Source of the DNA: Halopseudomonas formosensis
GTDB lineage: Bacteria; Pseudomonadota; Gammaproteobacteria; Pseudomonadales; Pseudomonadaceae
Length of the DNA stretch: 59,190 bases
Direction: 5' to 3'
NCBI RefSeq assembly: GCF_900115905.1
Contig: NZ_FOYD01000015.1
Span: 1 to 59,190, forward strand
Every line of letters starts with the position of its first letter. Positions within the stretch are counted from its first letter, which is position 1. The notes under the pieces are model-generated. The model was not told the origin of the DNA. It did no database searches and saw nothing but the letters and a program-made list of their open reading frames with translations. Made by a program: the position numbers and the translations under genes. Of the stretch, positions 54,356 to 59,190 are shown one piece after another.

Positions 54356-54370
54356 TTTCGCTCAATGAAA
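54356..54370. promoter_or_regulatory. Candidate IclR-family operator, copy 5
   Basis: TTTCGCTCAATGAAA: the left arm and centre are identical to copy 1 and the right arm has two changes. It begins 25 bases after the -10 hexamer, the same distance as copy 1, and is centred 28 bases from copy 4, so cooperative binding on one DNA face is conceivable. Confidence 0.6.
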
Positions 54371-54400
54371 CGCATTTGAAAGGATCAGAGGAGGTTCAGC

Positions 54401-56494
54401 ATGTCTGAGGTCGTCACACTGGAACGGCAAGGCGCCGTTGCCGTTGTCAGAGTCAACAATCCGCCGGTCAACGCCCTCGGTGTCGCCGTGCGCTCCGGAT
54501 TGCAGAACAGTTTCAATGCCGCCGAGGCTGATCCCGAGGTCAAGGCCATCGTTCTGGTATGTGACGGCAACACCTTCATCGCCGGCGCCGATATCAAGGA
54601 ATTCGGCAAGCCGCCGCAGTCCCCCAGCCTGCCGGAAGTGGTCAACGAGATCGAGGCCGGCAGCAAGCCGAGCATCGCCGTGATCCATGGCACCGCCCTG
54701 GGCGGTGGCCTGGAAGTGGCCCTGAGCTGCCATTACCGGATCGCCCGCAAGGACGCCAAGGTCGGCCTGCCGGAAGTCAAGCTGGGCCTGCTGCCCGGCG
54801 CCGGCGGCACCCAGCGCCTGCCCCGCGTGGTCGGTGTGGAGAAGGCCCTGGACATGATCGTCAGCGGTAACCCCATTGCCGCCACCGAAGCCGAACAACT
54901 GGGCGTGGTGGATGAACTGTTCGAAGGCGACCTGCTGGCCGCCGGCCTGGCCTTCGCCGAGAAGCTGATCGCCGAAGGCAAGGGCCCGCGCCGCACCGGG
55001 GAGCGCACCGACAAGCTGGAAGGCGTGGACAACGCTGCCCTGGTCGCCGCCAAGCGTGCCGAGATCGAGAAGAAGACCCCGGGCCTGTTCTCGCCCCAGC
55101 GCTGTGTATCCGCCGTAGAGGCGTCCTTCACCCTGCCGCTGGCTGAAGGCCTCAAGCGCGAGCGTGAGCTGTTTGCCGAATGTCTGGTGTCGCCCCAGCG
55201 CGCTGCGCTGGTACACGCCTTCTTCACCGAGCGTCAGGCCTCCAAGGTCGACGGTCTGCCGGCCGATACCCCGGTGCGCGACATCAAGTCCGCCGCCGTG
55301 ATCGGCGGTGGCACCATGGGCGTGGGCATCGCCATGTGCTTCGCCAACGCCGGTATTCCGGTCAAGATCCTGGAAATCAGCGAAGCTGCCCGCGATGCCG
55401 CCATTCAGCGCGCCCGTGACACCTATGGCATGAGCGTCAAGCGCGGCAGCCTGACCGAAGCGGCGCTGGAGAAGCGCATGGCGCTGGTCAGCGGCATCAC
55501 CGACTACGCCGACCTGGCCGACGTGGATGTGGTGGTGGAAGCCGTCTTCGAGGACATGGGTGTCAAGCAGAAGGTCTTCGAGGCTCTGGATGCCCACTGC
55601 AAGCCCGGCGCCATCCTGGCCAGCAACACCTCCTCGCTGGACCTGAACCAGATTGCCCGGTTCACCAAGCGTCCGGAAGATGTAGTCGGTCTGCACTTCT
55701 TCAGCCCGGCCAACGTCATGCGCCTGCTGGAAGTGGTGCGCGGCGAGCAGACCAGCAACGAAGTGCTGGCCACCGCCATGGCCATCGGCAAGAAACTGAA
55801 GAAGGTCGCCGTACCGGTTGGCGTATGCGACGGTTTCGTCGGCAACCGCATGATATTCCAGTACGGCCGCGAGTCCGAGTTCCTGCTGGAAGAGGGTGCC
55901 ACCCCCGAGCAGGTTGATGCTGCCCTGCGCAAGTTCGGCATGGCCATGGGCCCCTTCGCCATGCGTGACCTGTCCGGTCTGGATATCGGCCTGGCCATCC
56001 GTACCCGTCAGCGCCAGACCCTGCCTGCCGAGTACAAGCTGCCGACCATCCTCGACAAGATGGCCGAAGCCGGCATGCTGGGTCAGAAGACCGGCAAGGG
56101 CTTCTACGTCTACGAGAAGGGTTCGCGCACCCCGCTGCCCAACCCGGAGTTGCCGGCCATTCTGGAAGCCGCCTCGAAGGAACAGGGCGTGGAGCGCCGC
56201 ACGCTGTCCGATGAATACATCATCGAGCGCACCATGTACGCGCTGATCAACGAAGGCGCCAAGATCCTGGAAGAGGGCATTGCCCAGCGTGCCAGCGATA
56301 TCGACGTCATCTATATCAACGGCTACGGCTTCCCGGCCCATCAGGGCGGGCCGATGTTCTATGCTGACGCGATCGGTCTGGATCGTGTCTACGCCCGCAT
56401 CTGCGAATTCCACGAGCAACTGGGCGCCTGGTGGAAGCCGGCACCGCTGCTCGAGAAACTGGCCAAAGAAGGACGCAAGTTCGCTGATCTCTGA
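54401..56494 (+). CDS. Bifunctional enoyl-CoA hydratase/3-hydroxyacyl-CoA dehydrogenase, PimF/peroxisomal-type (697 aa)
   Basis: The N-terminal crotonase domain (about 1-190) has [23 protein letters not shown] (oxyanion hole), [14 protein letters not shown] and [20 protein letters not shown] with both catalytic glutamates. The NAD domain starts near 295 with [19 protein letters not shown], then [11 protein letters not shown] and FHFF-type [18 protein letters not shown]. Two 3HCDH_C domains end the protein (QGGPMFYAD). The hydratase-first order and about 700 residues match PimF and the eukaryotic peroxisomal enzyme. It runs steps two and three of beta-oxidation. GAGGAGG precedes the ATG; two acyl-CoA dehydrogenase genes follow. 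Confidence 0.93.
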   Translation: MSEVVTLERQGAVAVVRVNNPPVNALGVAVRSGLQNSFNAAEADPEVKAIVLVCDGNTFIAGADIKEFGKPPQSPSLPEVVNEIEAGSKPSIAVIHGTALGGGLEVALSCHYRIARKDAKVGLPEVKLGLLPGAGGTQRLPRVVGVEKALDMIVSGNPIAATEAEQLGVVDELFEGDLLAAGLAFAEKLIAEGKGPRRTGERTDKLEGVDNAALVAAKRAEIEKKTPGLFSPQRCVSAVEASFTLPLAEGLKRERELFAECLVSPQRAALVHAFFTERQASKVDGLPADTPVRDIKSAAVIGGGTMGVGIAMCFANAGIPVKILEISEAARDAAIQRARDTYGMSVKRGSLTEAALEKRMALVSGITDYADLADVDVVVEAVFEDMGVKQKVFEALDAHCKPGAILASNTSSLDLNQIARFTKRPEDVVGLHFFSPANVMRLLEVVRGEQTSNEVLATAMAIGKKLKKVAVPVGVCDGFVGNRMIFQYGRESEFLLEEGATPEQVDAALRKFGMAMGPFAMRDLSGLDIGLAIRTRQRQTLPAEYKLPTILDKMAEAGMLGQKTGKGFYVYEKGSRTPLPNPELPAILEAASKEQGVERRTLSDEYIIERTMYALINEGAKILEEGIAQRASDIDVIYINGYGFPAHQGGPMFYADAIGLDRVYARICEFHEQLGAWWKPAPLLEKLAKEGRKFADL

Positions 56495-56501
56495 CTTATC
56501 G

Positions 56502-56526
56502 ACGGGTGCCCCCGGCGGGCACCCGT
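56502..56526 (+). terminator. Strong hairpin inside the operon, fadB-like/acyl-CoA dehydrogenase junction
   Basis: ACGGGTGCCC (56502-56511) pairs perfectly with GGGCACCCGT (56517-56526) over a five-base loop, eight bases after the fadB-like stop and 26 bases before the next ATG. No U-tract follows. It may cut or stabilise the transcript between the two enzymes and so set their ratio. Confidence 0.55.
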
Positions 56527-56552
56527 GAGCTGAACAACAACGAGGACCCAAC

Positions 56553-57749
56553 ATGGAAATCCATTACTCAGCTGAACAAATCGCCTTCCGTGATGAAGTG
56601 CGTGAATTCCTCAAGCAGGAACTGCCGGCGGACATCGCCAGCAAGGTGAAGCTCGGCAAGCACCTGACCAAGGAAGACCACCAGCGCTGGCAGCAGATCC
56701 TGTCCCGCAAGGGCTGGTATGCACCGGGCTGGCCGGTTGAACACGGCGGCACCGACTGGGGCCCGGTGGAAAAGCACATCTTCGACGAGGAAAGTGCTGC
56801 TGCCGGTGCACCGCGCACCATCCCCTTCGGCGTCAACATGGTCGCTCCGGTGATCATCAAGTTCGGTACCGAAGAGCAGAAGCGCAAGTATCTGCCGCGC
56901 ATCCTGTCCGGTGAGGACTGGTGGTGTCAGGGTTATTCCGAGCCGGGCGCCGGTTCCGACCTGGCCTCGCTGAAGACCCGTGCGGTACGTGACGGTGATC
57001 ACTATGTGGTGAACGGTCAGAAGACCTGGACCACCCTGGGTCAGCACGCCAACATGATCTTCTGCCTGGTGCGTACCGATCCGGAAGCCCAGCAGCAGCG
57101 CGGCATCTCCTTCCTGCTGATCGACATGAACACCCCCGGCATCACCGTGCGTCCGATCATCACCCTGGACGGCGACCACGAAGTCAACGAAGTCTTCTTC
57201 GACGACGTGCGCGTGCCGGTAGAGAACCTGGTGGGTGAAGAGAACAAGGGCTGGACCTGCGCCAAGTACCTGTTGACCCACGAGCGTACCGGCCTGGCCG
57301 GCATCGGCTCCTCCAAGGCGGCCCTGAGCCACCTGAAGAAGATTGCTGCCAGGCAGCAGAAGGGCGGCAAGTCCCTGCTGGAAGACCCGCTGTTCCGTGC
57401 CCAGATCGCCGAAGTGGAAATGTCCTTGATGGCGGCCGAGATGAGTACCCTGCGTATCGTCGCAGCCGCCTCCGAAGGCGGTGTACCGGGCGCCGAGAGC
57501 TCCATCCTCAAGGTGCAGGGCACCGAGATCCGTCAGGCCATCACCCATCTGATGCGCAAGGCGCTGGGCCCCTACGCCCTGCCCTTCCTGCCGGAAGAAC
57601 TGGAAGGCGATTTCGACGGTGAGTACCTGGTAGCCGACTACGCTGCGGCGCCGGCTTCCACCTACTTCAACATGCGCAAACTGTCGATCTTCGGCGGATC
57701 CAACGAGATCCAGAAGAACATCGTCTCGAAAATGATTCTCGAACTCTGA
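56553..57749 (+). CDS. Acyl-CoA dehydrogenase, PimC-like large subunit (398 aa)
   Basis: An FAD acyl-CoA dehydrogenase fold: CQGYSEPGAGSDLASLKTRA (flavin/substrate loop), KTWTTLGQHANMIFCLVRTD, ERTGLAGIGSSKA and C-terminal FGGSNEIQKNIVSKMILE. A PGWPVEHGGTDWGPVE segment is characteristic of the pimeloyl-CoA dehydrogenase large subunit and related actinobacterial and proteobacterial partners. The Glu expected as catalytic base in single-gene enzymes is not obvious where PASTYF-N stands, as in paired enzymes where one subunit carries it. The gene is ten bases upstream of its probable partner. It would feed electrons to the ETF encoded downstream. Confidence 0.9.
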   Translation: MEIHYSAEQIAFRDEVREFLKQELPADIASKVKLGKHLTKEDHQRWQQILSRKGWYAPGWPVEHGGTDWGPVEKHIFDEESAAAGAPRTIPFGVNMVAPVIIKFGTEEQKRKYLPRILSGEDWWCQGYSEPGAGSDLASLKTRAVRDGDHYVVNGQKTWTTLGQHANMIFCLVRTDPEAQQQRGISFLLIDMNTPGITVRPIITLDGDHEVNEVFFDDVRVPVENLVGEENKGWTCAKYLLTHERTGLAGIGSSKAALSHLKKIAARQQKGGKSLLEDPLFRAQIAEVEMSLMAAEMSTLRIVAAASEGGVPGAESSILKVQGTEIRQAITHLMRKALGPYALPFLPEELEGDFDGEYLVADYAAAPASTYFNMRKLSIFGGSNEIQKNIVSKMILEL

Positions 57750-57759
57750 GGAGCCGACC

Positions 57760-58893
57760 ATGGACTTCAAACTGACTGAAGAGCAGCAGATGCTGCAGGA
57801 CACCGCGGCCCGCCTGGTTCGCGACGTTTATACCTTTGAAAAGCGCCTGGAATTCAGCGACAGCGAAGCCGGCTACAGCACCGAGTTCTGGCAGCAGCTG
57901 GGTGAGCTGGGCCTGACCGCCATCCCCTTCTCCGAGGAGCTGGGCGGTTTCGGCGGCAGCGGCGTGGAAACCATGCTGATCATGGAACAGCTGGGCCGCG
58001 GCATCTGCCTGGAGCCCTACATGGAATCGGTCATCCTCGCCGGTGGCCTGATCGGCCAGCTGGGCAGTGACCAGCAGAAGGAAGAGCTGCTGGGCGCCAT
58101 CGCCAGCGGCGAGCTGCAGGCCGCCGTGGCCCTGGAAGAGCCGAACAGCCACTACAACCTGTTCGACGTGCAGACCACCGCCCGCCAGAACGGCAGCAGC
58201 TGGAGCCTGAGCGGTCGCAAGGCCGTGGTCATCGGCGGTCACACCGCCGGCAAGATCCTGGTTTCCGCCCGCACCGCCGGTGACGTGCGCGACCAGCAGG
58301 GCATCAGCCTGTTCATCATCGACCCGAATGCCGCCGGCGTCAGCCGTCGCGTGTACTCCACCGTTGATGGCCGCAAGGGCTGCGAGCTGTTCCTGGACAA
58401 CGTCGAAGGCGAGCTGCTGGGCACCGCCGGTGAAGCCTATGACGCCATCCGCTACCAGAGCGGCCGCGCCATCGCCGCCCTGTGCGGTGAAGCGGTCGGC
58501 GCCATGCGCACCGCCTGCGACCTGACCCTGGAATACCTGAAGACCCGCAAGCAGTTCGGCGTGCCGATCGGCAAGTTCCAGGTTCTGCAGCACCGCATGG
58601 TAGACATGGTCAGCGAACTGGAGCGGGCCACTTCCATGGCCATCCTCGCCGCCTGCCTGGCCGATGACAAGGACAGCGACGAGCGCAGCGCCAAGCTGTC
58701 CGCCGCCAAGTTCGTTGTCAACCGCGCCGCGCGCTACGTGGCCGAGCAGTGCATCCAGCTGCATGGCGGTATCGCCATGACCTGGGAGTACAACGGCGCC
58801 CACTACGCCAAGCGTCTGGTCATGATCAGCCACCAGTTCGGTGACGACGATCATCACCTGGAAGCCTACTCCAACCAGCTGGTTGTTGCCTGA
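57760..58893 (+). CDS. Acyl-CoA dehydrogenase, PimD-like small subunit (377 aa)
   Basis: Starts MDFKLTEEQQMLQDTAARLV. ALEEPNSHYNLFDVQTTA replaces the flavin loop of standard enzymes (E-P-x-GSD is changed), and KTRKQFGVPIGKFQVLQHRM, QCIQLHGGIAMTWEY and the end of the fold are typical of the small subunit of paired acyl-CoA dehydrogenases such as PimD. It probably forms a heteromer with the preceding protein for the first oxidation step. GGAG lies eight bases before the ATG. A terminator follows. Confidence 0.9.
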   Translation: MDFKLTEEQQMLQDTAARLVRDVYTFEKRLEFSDSEAGYSTEFWQQLGELGLTAIPFSEELGGFGGSGVETMLIMEQLGRGICLEPYMESVILAGGLIGQLGSDQQKEELLGAIASGELQAAVALEEPNSHYNLFDVQTTARQNGSSWSLSGRKAVVIGGHTAGKILVSARTAGDVRDQQGISLFIIDPNAAGVSRRVYSTVDGRKGCELFLDNVEGELLGTAGEAYDAIRYQSGRAIAALCGEAVGAMRTACDLTLEYLKTRKQFGVPIGKFQVLQHRMVDMVSELERATSMAILAACLADDKDSDERSAKLSAAKFVVNRAARYVAEQCIQLHGGIAMTWEYNGAHYAKRLVMISHQFGDDDHHLEAYSNQLVVA

Positions 58894-58905
58894 AGCGGGG
58901 CTCAA

Positions 58906-58942
58906 GGTCGGAAGGACAGGAATTTGTCCTGTTTTTCCGACC
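58906..58942 (+). terminator. Intrinsic terminator after the acyl-CoA dehydrogenase genes
   Basis: The inner stem AGGACA (58913-58918) pairs with TGTCCT (58925-58930) and is followed by GTTTTT. An alternative outer stem GGTCGGAA (58906-58913) pairs with TTCCGACC (58935-58942). It starts 13 bases after the stop codon and separates the operon from etfB. Confidence 0.8.
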
Positions 58943-59065
58943 AATTTATTGAAAATCGGCCACCAAGGCACTACCGAACATGAAAAGTGACCGGTATGCT
59001 AAGGCCCCTTTTAAATGTCATGCGCCCCTGGTGGCGTCCAACAGACTTGCGGAGGACTAACGTCC

Positions 59066-59190
59066 ATGAAAATCCTCGTCGCCGTAAAGCGCGTGGTTGA
59101 CTACAACGTCAAGGTTCGCGTCAAGGCGGACAACAGCGGTGTCGATCTCGCCAACGTCAAGATGTCCATGAACCCCTTCTGCGAAATCGC
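59066..59190 (+). CDS. etfB: Electron transfer flavoprotein beta subunit, N-terminal part (cut by window end)
   Basis: The first 41 residues, [20 protein letters not shown] followed by a [16 protein letters not shown] segment, are the conserved start of bacterial EtfB. GGAGGA lies nine bases before the ATG. The flavoprotein heterodimer collects electrons from acyl-CoA dehydrogenases and passes them to ETF:quinone oxidoreductase, so its place behind the two dehydrogenase genes fits. The 172-base gap upstream holds a terminator and probably its own promoter; I saw no IclR-type palindrome there. Confidence 0.93.
   Translation, partial: MKILVAVKRVVDYNVKVRVKADNSGVDLANVKMSMNPFCEI

Noticed and set aside
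54362..56554. 730-codon minus-strand frame opposite the fadB-like gene
   Set aside because: Antisense shadow; it would also run through the operators and promoter of the plus-strand operon.

Overview
The window reads as the chromosome of a gammaproteobacterium of the Pseudomonas lineage (Pseudomonas sensu lato; a Halopseudomonas-type relative is possible, but sequence reading alone cannot settle the genus). The evidence is the GC-rich coding and the gene order rpoH-ftsX-ftsE-ftsY / M16 peptidase pair / rsmD / coaD / ferredoxin / ggt / mutM, which as I recall follows the rpoH-to-mutM region of Pseudomonas aeruginosa. No rRNA, tRNA or CRISPR array was recognised. Both ends are cut: the left inside a type I restriction HsdR gene, the right inside an electron-transfer flavoprotein beta gene.

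Positions 1-8.1 kb are accessory. They hold the HsdR C-terminus, a 1717-residue fusion of a DEDD exonuclease-like domain, a RecQ-like helicase and a UvrD/Rep-like helicase, decayed pieces of IS256-like and IS66-like transposases, a tandem universal stress protein and a 34-codon fragment-like gene. Positions 8.4-30.2 kb mix signalling and housekeeping: four large GGDEF proteins (two also with EAL), an MTA/SAH nucleosidase-like protein, a wreck of cytosine deaminase (codA), a YigZ-family protein, an outer membrane protein, a CstA-type transporter, the sbcDC nuclease pair, a lipoprotein, an alpha/beta hydrolase and hemN, whose promoter has the geometry of an Anr/FNR class II promoter.

Positions 30.3-46 kb are core genome: rpoH with a sigma-E/AlgU-type promoter, the ftsYEX operon, a divergent M16A-M16B-rsmD operon, coaD, ferredoxin-ggt, a Na/Pi cotransporter, mutM, a multi-spanning membrane protein and a hotdog thioesterase. 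Several junctions overlap as ATGA.

Positions 46.2-59.2 kb form a beta-oxidation cluster: 3-hydroxyacyl-CoA dehydrogenase + thiolase; acyl-CoA synthetase + crotonase; an IclR regulator; a bifunctional FadB/PimF-like enzyme; two paired acyl-CoA dehydrogenases; and then etfB, with a thioesterase nearby. The gene content resembles pimeloyl-CoA (dicarboxylate) beta-oxidation clusters. Five copies of a 15-bp palindrome, TTYYGCNNNGCGAAA with one variant arm, lie only in front of the four transcription units of this cluster. I infer that they are the operators of the embedded IclR regulator. This is the most promising undescribed system in the window, followed by the exonuclease-RecQ-UvrD fusion beside the restriction gene.
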